From: Globicatella sulfidifaciens DSM 15739 | GTDB taxonomy: Bacteria; Bacillota; Bacilli; Lactobacillales; Aerococcaceae | Assembly (NCBI RefSeq): GCF_900167405.1 | Contig: NZ_FUWO01000003.1 | Span: forward strand, 65,571-129,570 | DNA: 64,000 nt | Reading direction: 5' to 3' | The notes under the pieces: generated by a model | Databases searched by the model: none | Seen by the model: only the letters and a program-made list of their open reading frames with translations | Told to the model about the DNA's origin: nothing | Shown here: piece after piece, positions 17,400 to 26,581 of the stretch | Layout: each line of letters begins with the position of its first letter | Numbering within the stretch: position 1 is the stretch's first letter | Made by a program: the position numbers and the translations under genes

Positions 17400-17699
17400 A
17401 TGCAAATTATGGTTAATCCAAAAGCTGCCCAATGGTTTAAAGAGGAGGTAGGATTGAATGAAGGATTTGGTATCCGATTTAAAACGAGAATCTATGGCAA
17501 AAGTCCAATTAATGATGGTTTTACAATTGGAATTGAGCCCGATCAACCATTAAATCCGATAGCTTCTACAGTAACAGATAATGGAGTACAGTTCTTTATT
17601 GAAGAAAATGATCAATGGTATTTTGAAGGCTATGATTTAATAGTCGATTTTGATGAAAAGTTGCAAGAGCCAAAATATGTCTATAAAAAATATAATTAG
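17400..17699 (+). CDS. HesB/YneR-like protein (Fe-S biosynthesis fold)
   Basis: A 99-residue cytoplasmic protein of the HesB/YneR type, the A-type scaffold fold (Fe-S_biosyn). It has the pattern GFGIRFKTRIYGKSPINDGF and the C-terminal DLIVDFDEKLQEPKYVY of the YneR branch. The three Cys that hold the cluster in IscA-type scaffolds are absent, as usual in this branch, so a direct Fe-S carrier role is doubtful. The start follows AGAGGGAG. An ECF transporter subunit follows after 14 bases. Confidence 0.85.
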   Translation: MQIMVNPKAAQWFKEEVGLNEGFGIRFKTRIYGKSPINDGFTIGIEPDQPLNPIASTVTDNGVQFFIEENDQWYFEGYDLIVDFDEKLQEPKYVYKKYN

Positions 17700-17713
17700 T
17701 AGGATGAGGTAAA

Positions 17714-18316
17714 ATGGAAAAAACATATTCAAATTCTAAAACGGGTAATATTGTTAAATTAGGATTATTTTTTGCATTAGTCTTTATTCAAACATGGGTA
17801 CCTTTTTTAGGTAATATTAATACACCTTTATTATCTGTGACAATTGTTCATGTAACCGTGATTGTCGCAACGCTTTGGTTAGGGATTAAAGAAGGTGCTT
17901 TAGTTGGAACATTTTGGGGGATTAATAGTTGGTTAAGAGCCTTAATTATGCCGAATTCATTAATGGCAGCAATGGTATTTAATTCACCAATTATTTCAGT
18001 CTTACCACGATTTTTAATGCCTTTAATTATTGGTGCTATTTATTATAATTTAAGCAAAAATCTACAAAATTCGAAGATCGTCCATATCTTATTAGGCGCC
18101 TTAGGTTCCTTACTTAATACAGCTATTGTGTTAGGATTTATTGGTTTATTTAGAGCCAATGGGGGTATGCAAGCTTTAGGTGCAGATACATCAGCCCATT
18201 TATGGAAAGTCTTATGGGGGATTGTCATCTCGAATGGGGTGCCAGAATTCTTATTCTCTGGAATTGTGACACCGCCATTACTAGCGGCCGTTAAATATAG
18301 TTCAAGAAGAAAATAA
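17714..18316 (+). CDS. ECF transporter S component, substrate unknown
   Basis: Integral membrane substrate-binding subunit of an energy-coupling-factor vitamin transporter. It has 200 residues and about six hydrophobic spans. The first is preceded by a polar start, and the Ala/Gly-rich helices are typical of S components. The shared EcfAAT module is not in this window, so this is a group II S component. The vitamin is not recognisable; pantothenate- or folate-type is possible. It is followed by a convergent terminator shared with asd. Confidence 0.8.
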   Translation: MEKTYSNSKTGNIVKLGLFFALVFIQTWVPFLGNINTPLLSVTIVHVTVIVATLWLGIKEGALVGTFWGINSWLRALIMPNSLMAAMVFNSPIISVLPRFLMPLIIGAIYYNLSKNLQNSKIVHILLGALGSLLNTAIVLGFIGLFRANGGMQALGADTSAHLWKVLWGIVISNGVPEFLFSGIVTPPLLAAVKYSSRRK

Positions 18317-18324
18317 TGATATAA

Positions 18325-18378
18325 AATAATAGCTAGTGGGGAGATGCTTTGATTAGCATCTCCCCACTAGCTATTTTA
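18325..18378. terminator. Bidirectional terminator between the ECF gene and asd
   Basis: A perfect 21-bp inverted repeat (18328-18348 with 18355-18375, six-base loop) with AT tails on both sides, sitting between convergent genes. Confidence 0.92.
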
Positions 18379-18382
18379 ATGC

Positions 18383-19369
18383 TTAAATAAGTTTTTGTTC
18401 AATTAAAGATTCAGCAATTTGAATGGTATTAGTCGCAGCGCCTTTTCTTAAATTATCAGCAACGACCCAAAGATTAAGTCCATTCGCAACTGATTCATCA
18501 CGGCGAATACGACCAACAAACACCCCATCATGATCCGTTGCTTTTGATTGTAGGGGATAAAGATTATGTTGTGGATCATCTTGCACGATGACACCGTCTA
18601 AATCATTGAAGGCTTGACGAATATCATCTAAAGAAAATGATTGTTCTAACTCAATATTAATTGACACTGCATGGGAAGTATGAATGGGTACCCGCACACA
18701 AGTAGCTGTTATTTTTAAGTCTGGTTGTTCTAGAATTTTTTGCGTTTCTTTGATCATTTTGGTTTCTTCTTTAGTATAACCATTTTCTAGGAAAGTATCG
18801 ATATGTGGTAAGACATTATCATTGATTGAATAAGGAAACTTATTGGTTTCATGATTTTCTAAATCACTAATTCCTTCTTTACCAGCACCTGAAACTGCTT
18901 GATAGGTAGTATAAACAATCCGTTTGATGCCATAAGGTTTTAAAGCAATTAAAGGCACTACCGATTGGATAGTTGAACAATTAGGATTGGCAATAATTTT
19001 ACTATCGGCCTTTAATGCTTGAGGATTCACTTCAGGCACTACTAAAGGGACCGTGTCATCCATGCGCCATGCTGAACTATTATCAATGACGAAGACACCA
19101 TTTTTGGCGGCAATTGGCGCATATTTTAATGAAGTTTCGCCTCCAGCTGAAAATAAGGCGATCTCAATAGGAGCCTTTAAAGAGTCCTCAGCTAATTCTT
19201 GAATGGTGACGGTTTCGCCTTTATAAGTTAATGTTTTTCCTGCAGAACGTTTTGAAGCAAACAAAAAGAGTTGATTCACTGGGAAATTTCTTTCTTCCAA
19301 GACTTGAATCATTTTGCGTCCAACAACACCTGTTGCTCCACATATTGCAACATTATATTTTTTTGTCAT
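18383..19369 (-). CDS. asd: Aspartate-semialdehyde dehydrogenase
   Basis: Asd reduces aspartyl phosphate to aspartate semialdehyde, the branch point to lysine/diaminopimelate, threonine and methionine. The ATG at 19369 (reverse) follows GGAGGAATCATC, giving 328 residues. The NADP-binding motif GATGVVGRKM is near residue 11, the catalytic Cys131 lies in NPNCSTIQ, and the substrate His lies in the RVPIHTSHA region. It is transcribed away from the riboswitch-controlled lysA and forms a lysine/DAP cluster with lysA and dapAB. Confidence 0.96.
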   Translation of the reverse strand: MTKKYNVAICGATGVVGRKMIQVLEERNFPVNQLFLFASKRSAGKTLTYKGETVTIQELAEDSLKAPIEIALFSAGGETSLKYAPIAAKNGVFVIDNSSAWRMDDTVPLVVPEVNPQALKADSKIIANPNCSTIQSVVPLIALKPYGIKRIVYTTYQAVSGAGKEGISDLENHETNKFPYSINDNVLPHIDTFLENGYTKEETKMIKETQKILEQPDLKITATCVRVPIHTSHAVSINIELEQSFSLDDIRQAFNDLDGVIVQDDPQHNLYPLQSKATDHDGVFVGRIRRDESVANGLNLWVVADNLRKGAATNTIQIAESLIEQKLI

Positions 19370-19515
19370 GATGATTCCTCCTCCATGCTTTATAAGCATA
19401 CCGATAATATTAAAAATACTATAAATAGAAAATAAGTCAAGTAAATATTAGACATTGATTAAAAAACAATCTTATTCAAGATAACAGTCTTTTTTTCTTT
19501 ATCCTTTAATATTGT

Positions 19516-19544
19516 TTGACTTATACCTTAATGACTGTTATAGT
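19516..19544 (+). promoter_or_regulatory. Promoter of the lysine-riboswitch transcript
   Basis: TTGACT, a 17-base spacer and TATAGT. Confidence 0.75.
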
Positions 19545-19555
19545 AAACTCAATCG

Positions 19556-19775
19556 AATAAGTTTTTGTGCGAGGCGCGGATGACAAGAGTACCTAAAAGG
19601 GAAAGGGGATTTCGCCGAAACAACAATATTGTTGTTGGGGGCAAGCTGAATAAGTTTGTCACTGTTCTAATTAACCGTCCAGTTAATTAGAAAGTGCAAT
19701 CATTAACTAGGACAGGGAAAATCAGACTATTTATATTTGACGACCGCGAACCTAGATGTTTGTGGTCGTTTTGTT
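19556..19775 (+). ncRNA. Lysine riboswitch (L-box) controlling lysA
   Basis: The aptamer carries the conserved GAGGCGCGGATGAC start, AGAGTACC, GGAAAGGGGATTTCGCCGAA and the P4/P5 region through GTCACTG...AACTAGGACAG. The expression platform is a terminator pairing ACGACCGCGAAC with GTTTGTGGTCGT (about 19740-19770), followed by TTTTGTTT just before the lysA ribosome site. Lysine binding should favour termination, as in other lysine-biosynthesis leaders. Confidence 0.93.
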
Positions 19776-19791
19776 TATATGGAGGAAAAAT

Positions 19792-21087
19792 ATGAAACTT
19801 GAAACTTACCAAAACATTGTCAATGGTGAATTAGTTCACTCTGGTCATTCTTATCAGGAGTTAGCGAATCAATATGGAACACCTTTATATATTTTTGATG
19901 AAGCTAGTTTTCGCAAAAGAATAGAGTCTTATACAGCAAATTTTCACTCAGACTTGTTTGAGACACAAGTGCTATTTGCTTCTAAATCCTTATTGACGAA
20001 AGCGATAGCCAAAATAATCGCAATATCGCCATTAGGACAGGACGTCGTCAGCGCAGGTGAAATCTTTGTTGGTTTAGCGGCCGGAGTGAAGCCTGATAAA
20101 ATGTATTTTCATGGCAATAACAAATCGGATGAAGAGCTAGTGTATGCCTTACAAAATGAAGTAGGGACGATTGTAATAGATAATCGCATGGAGGCCAGTC
20201 GTTTAGAACAAATTGCTGAAAAATTGAATAAACGACCGAAAGTACTATTGAGAATTAATCCAGGTGTGGAAGCTCATACACATCAATATATACAAACAGC
20301 TAGTTTAGACTCCAAATTTGGTGAAAGTATTTTTGACGAACAAATATTTGAATTCATTACCCAATTACATGAAAGTCAGTTTTTGAATTTTGTTGGATTT
20401 CATAGTCATATCGGCAGTCAAGTCTTTGATCGTGAGTCCTTTTTTAAAGCGTCATTGGCCATGATGGAATTTGCTCAAACATCACAAGAAAAAACGAAAT
20501 ATCGGATTACTGAAATCAATTTTGGCGGAGGTTTTGGGGTTTACTACACCAAAGAAGACCAGCCCTTCGAGATGGCAGAATTTTTACCTGAGTTTGTGCA
20601 AAATATTGAAAAAGAAAGTGTCAGACTAGGTTTAAAATTAAATAAAATTTGTATCGAACCTGGTCGGTCTTTAGTGAATGCCTCTGGTAGTACTTTATAT
20701 CGAATTGGTGATTTGAAAGACACTGTTAGTGGCAAACATTATCTATTTGTTGATGGCGGAATGAGTGATAACATTCGACCAGCGTTGTATCAGGCTCAGT
20801 ATGAAGCAGCTATTACTAATAAAATTACCGAACCCGCAACAATTGAGTATACTGTCGCTGGTAAAGCTTGCGAAAGCGGCGATAAATTAATTGAAAACAT
20901 AACACTGCCACAAGCAATAACCGGTGATTTATTATTAGTCAATGGAACTGGGGCCTATAATTATACAATGGCTAGTAATTACAATCGACTCGCACGCCCA
21001 GCCATGATTCATATTGATGGAGCGCATCATCGATTAACCGTTAAACGGGAAACGTTTGAAGATATGATGAAAAATGAATTGGATTAA
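19792..21087 (+). CDS. lysA: Diaminopimelate decarboxylase
   Basis: LysA decarboxylates meso-diaminopimelate to lysine, the last step of the pathway, using PLP. ATG 19792 follows GGAGGAAAA and gives 431 residues; an upstream in-frame start would sit inside the terminator. The PLP Lys65 is in LFASKSLL, the SHIGSQ motif (HSHIGSQVFD) and GGGFGVYY bind cofactor, and the second domain has CESGD and GAYNYTMASNYN with the substrate-binding Tyr. Its mRNA carries the lysine riboswitch. Confidence 0.96.
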   Translation: MKLETYQNIVNGELVHSGHSYQELANQYGTPLYIFDEASFRKRIESYTANFHSDLFETQVLFASKSLLTKAIAKIIAISPLGQDVVSAGEIFVGLAAGVKPDKMYFHGNNKSDEELVYALQNEVGTIVIDNRMEASRLEQIAEKLNKRPKVLLRINPGVEAHTHQYIQTASLDSKFGESIFDEQIFEFITQLHESQFLNFVGFHSHIGSQVFDRESFFKASLAMMEFAQTSQEKTKYRITEINFGGGFGVYYTKEDQPFEMAEFLPEFVQNIEKESVRLGLKLNKICIEPGRSLVNASGSTLYRIGDLKDTVSGKHYLFVDGGMSDNIRPALYQAQYEAAITNKITEPATIEYTVAGKACESGDKLIENITLPQAITGDLLLVNGTGAYNYTMASNYNRLARPAMIHIDGAHHRLTVKRETFEDMMKNELD

Positions 21088-21388
21088 AATATACATCCAT
21101 TAACAGATTTAATACATTATTAAGCATTAAGATTACTTGAATAGCAGAATGATAAAAAAAACTGAAATAAAAAAATTATGCTCAAAACGTAATAGAGTGA
21201 TAGCCAAACCATTGGGACAATCTAATTAAAAGTTGAAAAACCTTCGCCTTTAAAATAAGGGGATAAAATAGAAAAAAAGCAAAAAACGCTAAAAAGGCGC
21301 TAAAGTCTCTAAAAATCTAAAAACGCTAAAAAAGCTAACACGCTAAAAACGCAACATTTCTGACAACAATATCAAGGAGGGAATTAAA
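21088..21388. other. Gene-free gap with degenerate CGCTAAAAA repeats before dapA
   Basis: No gene is seen. Positions 21278-21352 consist of about eight imperfect copies of a CGCTAAAAA-like word at irregular 8-13 base spacing. They are almost free of T-runs on this strand and end about 20 bases before the dapA ribosome site AAGGAGGG. No clear promoter or riboswitch could be recognised. Confidence 0.6.
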
Positions 21389-22285
21389 ATGGAAATATTT
21401 ACAGGATCTGCAGTAGCATTGATTACACCATTTGATGAAACAGGTGCCATTGACTGGCCAGCTTTTGATGCATTGTTAACCTTCCATTTAGAAAATCAAA
21501 CAGATGCATTAGTCATAACGGGAACGACTGGTGAAGTGTCTACATTGACAGACGAAGAACAAATTAATCTTATTAAACGTGCGGTTGAAGTAGTAGAAGG
21601 AAAAATTCCGATTATTGCCGGGACAGGTATTAATGATACAAGACATACCATTGAATTAAGTATTAAAGCACAAGCGGTGGGAGTCGATGCCTTATTATTA
21701 GTAACTCCTTATTATAATAAAGCGAATCATCAGGGCATGTTATTGCATTTTACTAAAATTGCTGATGCTGTCTCGATTCCGATAATTTTATACCATGTGC
21801 CAGGTAGAACTGGGGCAACCTTAACAGTTGAACAAGTTGTTGAATTAGCACAACATCCAAATATTGTAGCTATTAAAGATGCAACGGGCGATTTAGCCTA
21901 TACCAAAGCTTTAGCCAACCAAGTTGATTTAGAACAATTTTCTATTTATTCTGGTAATGACGACCTGATTTATGACATTTTAGATCTAGGAGGCAAAGGC
22001 GTCATTTCGGTTTTAGCGAATGTTTTACCACAAGAAACGCATCAAATTTGCCAAAGCTATTTTGAAGGAGATACCGAGATATCGCATCAATTACAAAATG
22101 ATTATGCAACATTGATTAATAGTTTATTCGCAGAAGTAAATCCTATTCCAGTAAAATACATGATGCACTTAATGGGTTATAACCAAAATGCCTATCGTTT
22201 ACCATTATGGGAACCGAGTGAACAAGTTAAAAAAGAACTCGAAAGTTTGTTACCAGTAGTTAAGCATTATCAAAAGGGAGAGTAA
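21389..22285 (+). CDS. dapA: 4-hydroxy-tetrahydrodipicolinate synthase
   Basis: DapA condenses pyruvate with aspartate semialdehyde, the first committed step of the diaminopimelate/lysine pathway. The 298-residue TIM barrel has ITGTTGEVSTLTDEE (pyruvate-binding Thr pair), Tyr135 in ILYHVPGRTG and the Schiff-base Lys163 in AIKDATGD. ATG 21389 follows AAGGAGGG. dapB follows two bases after the stop. Confidence 0.96.
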   Translation: MEIFTGSAVALITPFDETGAIDWPAFDALLTFHLENQTDALVITGTTGEVSTLTDEEQINLIKRAVEVVEGKIPIIAGTGINDTRHTIELSIKAQAVGVDALLLVTPYYNKANHQGMLLHFTKIADAVSIPIILYHVPGRTGATLTVEQVVELAQHPNIVAIKDATGDLAYTKALANQVDLEQFSIYSGNDDLIYDILDLGGKGVISVLANVLPQETHQICQSYFEGDTEISHQLQNDYATLINSLFAEVNPIPVKYMMHLMGYNQNAYRLPLWEPSEQVKKELESLLPVVKHYQKGE

Positions 22286-22287
22286 AG

Positions 22288-23061
22288 ATGAAAGTAATAA
22301 TCATTGGATCTAGTGGCGCAATGGGACAAGCAATTATCCGATATGCCGACAACACACAAGATATTGAAATTTATGCCGGATTACAAAAGAGTCCGGAAAA
22401 AGATGAATTATTTCCAGTTTTTTATAATTTTAAAGAGTTAGCAGAATATGTAGCAGGACAATCAATTAAACCTGATATAGTCATTGATTTTTCTTCACCT
22501 GCATTAACTAACGAGTTGTTACAATTTGTGAAGGAACAACAATTACCTCTTTTACTAGCTACCACTGGTCTTTCAGACGACCAACTAGCTTTAGTAAAAG
22601 AGACTAGCAAATATGTACCTATTTTTGACACCAATAATACGAGTATCGGAGTGGCTGTCGTTCAAAAGACGATTTATCAATTAACCAAAACATTATATCC
22701 ATTAGGCTATGATATTGAAATTATTGAAAAACATCATCGCTATAAAAAAGACGCTCCTAGTGGAACTGCACTAATGTTACTAGAAGCGGCACAACAAGCA
22801 ATTGAAGAGACAACAGAAGTTATTTATGGTCGCAGTGGAATTGGAGAAGGGCGCCCACATTCAGAAATAGCGGTCCATGCAATTCGGGGTGGTGATATTG
22901 TAGGGGAACATATTGTCTTATTTGCCAATCATCATGAAGTCATTGAAATAAAACATCAGGCAAACAATAAAGAGTTATTTGTGCAAGGAGCCTTAGCTTG
23001 TTCTGAATTCTTATTACAACAAACCGCGGGTCTATATACCATGAGTGATTTGATGCGCTAG
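22288..23061 (+). CDS. dapB: 4-hydroxy-tetrahydrodipicolinate reductase
   Basis: DapB reduces the DapA product with NAD(P)H to tetrahydrodipicolinate. The 257-residue protein has a nucleotide-binding start IIGSSGAMGQAI and the catalytic signature EKHHRYKKDAPSGTA with the His and Lys. It forms a two-gene operon with dapA, and the ribosome site AGGGAG lies inside the dapA end. Later pathway genes are not in the window. Confidence 0.95.
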   Translation: MKVIIIGSSGAMGQAIIRYADNTQDIEIYAGLQKSPEKDELFPVFYNFKELAEYVAGQSIKPDIVIDFSSPALTNELLQFVKEQQLPLLLATTGLSDDQLALVKETSKYVPIFDTNNTSIGVAVVQKTIYQLTKTLYPLGYDIEIIEKHHRYKKDAPSGTALMLLEAAQQAIEETTEVIYGRSGIGEGRPHSEIAVHAIRGGDIVGEHIVLFANHHEVIEIKHQANNKELFVQGALACSEFLLQQTAGLYTMSDLMR

Positions 23062-23122
23062 GTTAATAATATCGCAACAGCATTATTGGCGAATTTGGTC
23101 AATTAAATATCAGTAACATAAT

Positions 23123-23172
23123 AAATGGCATAAAACACGTAAGAAAGACGCTTGTTTTATGCCATTTTTATG
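23123..23172 (+). terminator. Intrinsic terminator after dapAB
   Basis: A perfect 15-bp stem AAATGGCATAAAACA/TGTTTTATGCCATTT followed by TTAT. The remaining 23173-23421 gap is AT-rich with no gene. Confidence 0.9.
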
Positions 23173-23421
23173 ATGAAAGGGTTGCTAGCAATCACCTTTG
23201 AAAAACAGCTAGCTTTAAAATAGTGGAAAAATTAGCAGTGGGTCTTGTTTTACTTTCATTTAAAGACACAGCGCGTTATGAATTAGTTGCTAACTATTAA
23301 AGAAATAAAAATAAGATTGCATTAATATTAATTTTCTAGTTCAAATCTTGACTAGCTTTCATAATAAAGATACGATTGAAATGCTAGTCAAATTATTATA
23401 ATAAGGATGAACAAATAACTT

Positions 23422-25434
23422 ATGAATAAGATAAAACAAACCGATGTTTTTTTCCCATTTTTAAATGGCTATTTAATTTATGCTATAATTTCAATCTTTA
23501 CACAACAACAATATGGTTTATACGGAAATTTAGATAATGATTTTTCTTTTTTGATGGTCATTATTAGTTGTTCAGTGATCACTGGGGGACTATTCTTATT
23601 TGAAAAACTATTTAAATTAGAAGCATGGCGTGAACGTTTATTTATCATATTATTCATGCTCTTTTTTAATATTTTTGCTTTTAAGAGTAAAAGTATGATG
23701 GTTACTTTAGGTTCAATGTTAGTGCTATTTGTTGCTTATTTATATCGACGCCTCAATCAAAAAAGATATGGCGATATCTATTTATTGGGCATCATCCTGC
23801 TAATGCTAATGGCCATTTATTTTATGTTTAATCCGTCAGAGGTTGCGATAGCGGAAAAATTTTTAGTTGAATTAACTAAAAATGATAAAAATAGTTTGAT
23901 GGTCATCCTGTCATCAAGTGTTTTATTAGGAGCGTTATTATTTTTCAAAAACAAACTACGATGGTTAGAAAAATTCAAAAAACACCTGCCCCTAGTGGCG
24001 GGAATGATATTCGTGTTGCAAATTATCCTACTTTCAACCATCATGATTGCAAAAGTCAAAATATTTGAGACACCGACTTTTGATATGGGGATCTTTACGC
24101 AAATGTTTGCCAATATGAAAAAGGGGGTGGGACCGGTCACGACGCTTGAACGTGATCGTCTTTTATCTCATTTTTCAGTCCATTTTTCACCCATCCATTA
24201 TTTATTATTACCAATTTATTCAATCTTTCCGTATGCAGAAACGTTAGAAGTTAGTCAAATAATATTGGTGGCGTCTGGTGTTGTTCCGGTTTATTTAATT
24301 GCGAAACGTTTGTCTTTCAGTCAGACTTTAGCTTATCTATTATTATTAGCCTATTTATTATTCCCTAGTTTGACGACAGGACATTTGTATGACTATCATG
24401 AAAATTGTTTTTTAGCACCATTGCTGTTATGGTTATTTTATGCTGTTTTAATTGAGAATAAAGTTTTAATTGTTTTATTTACCATTTTAACTTTAATTAT
24501 TAAGGAAGATGCTACGATTTACATTTTGAGTTTAGGGATTTATTTTTTATTCCAACAATCGTTTAACTTTACCAAATCAACGAAATGGATGATTGCGATT
24601 TTTTGTTTATTATTGCCTTCACTTTATTTTGTCAGTGTCATTCATTATTTAGAAACGGTTGGTACCGGGGCGATGACATCACGTTTTGGTAATTTTATGA
24701 TTGGTGATCAAGAAGGATTAAAATTTGCTGTGATGAATGCATTAAAAAATCCGGTCTATACGATTGCCAGTGTGTTTACCTATCGAAAAACAATTTATTT
24801 AGCGACTTTATTATTTTCATTAGGCTTATTACCATTATTTCAAAAATATTTGATTAATTATGTATTATTATTGCCATTATTAGTGATTAATTTATTGAGT
24901 GACTGGCCTTACCAAGTGGACTTATTTAAGCAGTATCATTATGGTTCCAGTACCTTGTTGTTTTTATTATTGATGATTGCTGTTTATGAAATGCTTAAAG
25001 ATCAACGAAAGACTTTATCGTTGACGGCCAAAAGATTGCTAGTGTTTGCTCTAATTGTCTCTTCAGGCTTACAAATACGATTAATATTACCTAAAATGGA
25101 TAAATGGCAAACCTATCAAGAAAATCAAGTTCACTATGAGGGCATAAAGACTACTTTAGCTAACATACCAGCAACAGCTAAAGTCGCTTCCCTCTCTAAT
25201 TACACAACAGCTCTAGCTGACCGCCATGAAGTATATGATCTTTTTTACCATAAAAATGGAGAGGTTGATCATGAGCTAGATTATATTGTGTTTGAATATA
25301 ACTTATTAAATAATAACAGTAAGGAATCTAAAATTGTCAATCAATATATGGAACAAGGGTATGTCAGCAGTGATTTATCAAGTGATTTTATTTTAATTTT
25401 AGAAAAAGACAATCAACCTCTTAATCAAGAATAG
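23422..25434 (+). CDS. DUF2079 multi-spanning membrane protein
   Basis: A 670-residue membrane protein with about 14 hydrophobic spans. The signature is in an external loop, TFDMGIFTQMFANMKKG followed by RDRLLSHFSVHFSP, typical of DUF2079 proteins, which resemble GT-C glycosyltransferases. After the last span (about 560) comes a soluble tail with LANIPATAKVASLSNYTTAL, as in related GT-C proteins. It lies ahead of a GT2-YfhO-GtrA unit but 172 bases away and may have its own transcript. A role in envelope glycosylation is inferred. Confidence 0.82.
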   Translation: MNKIKQTDVFFPFLNGYLIYAIISIFTQQQYGLYGNLDNDFSFLMVIISCSVITGGLFLFEKLFKLEAWRERLFIILFMLFFNIFAFKSKSMMVTLGSMLVLFVAYLYRRLNQKRYGDIYLLGIILLMLMAIYFMFNPSEVAIAEKFLVELTKNDKNSLMVILSSSVLLGALLFFKNKLRWLEKFKKHLPLVAGMIFVLQIILLSTIMIAKVKIFETPTFDMGIFTQMFANMKKGVGPVTTLERDRLLSHFSVHFSPIHYLLLPIYSIFPYAETLEVSQIILVASGVVPVYLIAKRLSFSQTLAYLLLLAYLLFPSLTTGHLYDYHENCFLAPLLLWLFYAVLIENKVLIVLFTILTLIIKEDATIYILSLGIYFLFQQSFNFTKSTKWMIAIFCLLLPSLYFVSVIHYLETVGTGAMTSRFGNFMIGDQEGLKFAVMNALKNPVYTIASVFTYRKTIYLATLLFSLGLLPLFQKYLINYVLLLPLLVINLLSDWPYQVDLFKQYHYGSSTLLFLLLMIAVYEMLKDQRKTLSLTAKRLLVFALIVSSGLQIRLILPKMDKWQTYQENQVHYEGIKTTLANIPATAKVASLSNYTTALADRHEVYDLFYHKNGEVDHELDYIVFEYNLLNNNSKESKIVNQYMEQGYVSSDLSSDFILILEKDNQPLNQE

Positions 25435-25606
25435 GATTGGAAAAGCTAGACACTTACGTTAGCCAAAAGTAGTTTAAGCCAAATAATGATGAGGAGTTCA
25501 GGGGACTTAAAAGGTTTTTATCCATTAAATTTTATATTCATTTTTTTCTAGGGTAAAATATGGTAAAGTTTAATCATGGTAATTTTTTTCGAAAGGGGTA
25601 ATTACA

Positions 25607-26581
25607 ATGAAATTATCTGTAGTTATACCGATGTATAATGAAGAAGAAATGATTTTATTGACTCATGAAACGGTCAGTAAAGTGTTAACAGAAATAAGTC
25701 AACAATTTAAAGCAAAACGAAATAAAGAAGTTGAGTTAGAGTTTGTTTATATCAATGACGGTAGTAAAGATAAAACATTACCACTATTAAAAGAGCTGGC
25801 TAAATCTGATAGTCGTGTAAAATATATTAGTTTTAGTCGCAATTTTGGTAAAGAGTCTGGTATCTTAGCTGGCTTTCAATATGCAACTGGCGATGCAGTC
25901 GTTTTAATGGACGGCGATCTCCAACATCCACCCCAAGTAGTGGAAGAAATGCTGACAGGCTATTTTGAAGGGTATGATATCGTATCTGCTCGTCGATCAC
26001 GAGAAGGAGAAGGCAAGATTGATTCCTTCTTTTCACAACACTTTTATAAAGTATTCAATAGTTTAATGGATGTCCATATTTCTGAAGGGGTCTCTGATTT
26101 TCGTCTCCTGAGTCGTAATGTTGTCGATTCTATTTTAAGCTTACCGGAGTATAATCGTTTTACCAAAGGCCTAGTGTCTTGGGTAGGGTATAAAGAAAAG
26201 ATTATCGAGTATGAAAATCAAGTTCGTGAGGGCGGTTCAACTAAATTTGGCTTGAAGAATAAATTGAATTATGCGATCGATGCTTTTTTATCATTCAATG
26301 ATAGACCCTTACGAATTTGTGTCAATTTAGGATTAATTTGTGTCTCTTTAGGCGTATTATATTTATTATGGCATTTTATTATTTGGTTAATTGATCCGAG
26401 TCGTTTAATTAGTGGCTATTTCACCACTTTATTTGCGATTGTATTATTTGGTGGGGTGCAATTAATCTCGATTGGAATTTTAGGTGAATATATAGGGAAA
26501 ATTTACTATGAGGTCAAAAGACGCCCGCACTTTATTGTAGAAGAAACTAATATTCAAGGAAAAGACAAGGAACTGAGATAG
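25607..26581 (+). CDS. GT2 glycosyltransferase, polyprenyl-phosphate sugar synthase type
   Basis: Family 2 glycosyltransferase resembling CsbB/GtrB/DPM1, which loads a sugar onto undecaprenyl phosphate at the inner membrane face. The 324-residue protein opens VVIPMYNEEEMI, has the nucleotide-sugar DGD motif in VVLMDGDLQHPP and ends in two membrane spans (about 233-255 and 267-290). ATG 25607 follows AAAGGGG. Its stop overlaps the GTG of the YfhO-like gene. Together with YfhO and GtrA it matches the three-component teichoic-acid glycosylation layout. Confidence 0.92.
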   Translation: MKLSVVIPMYNEEEMILLTHETVSKVLTEISQQFKAKRNKEVELEFVYINDGSKDKTLPLLKELAKSDSRVKYISFSRNFGKESGILAGFQYATGDAVVLMDGDLQHPPQVVEEMLTGYFEGYDIVSARRSREGEGKIDSFFSQHFYKVFNSLMDVHISEGVSDFRLLSRNVVDSILSLPEYNRFTKGLVSWVGYKEKIIEYENQVREGGSTKFGLKNKLNYAIDAFLSFNDRPLRICVNLGLICVSLGVLYLLWHFIIWLIDPSRLISGYFTTLFAIVLFGGVQLISIGILGEYIGKIYYEVKRRPHFIVEETNIQGKDKELR

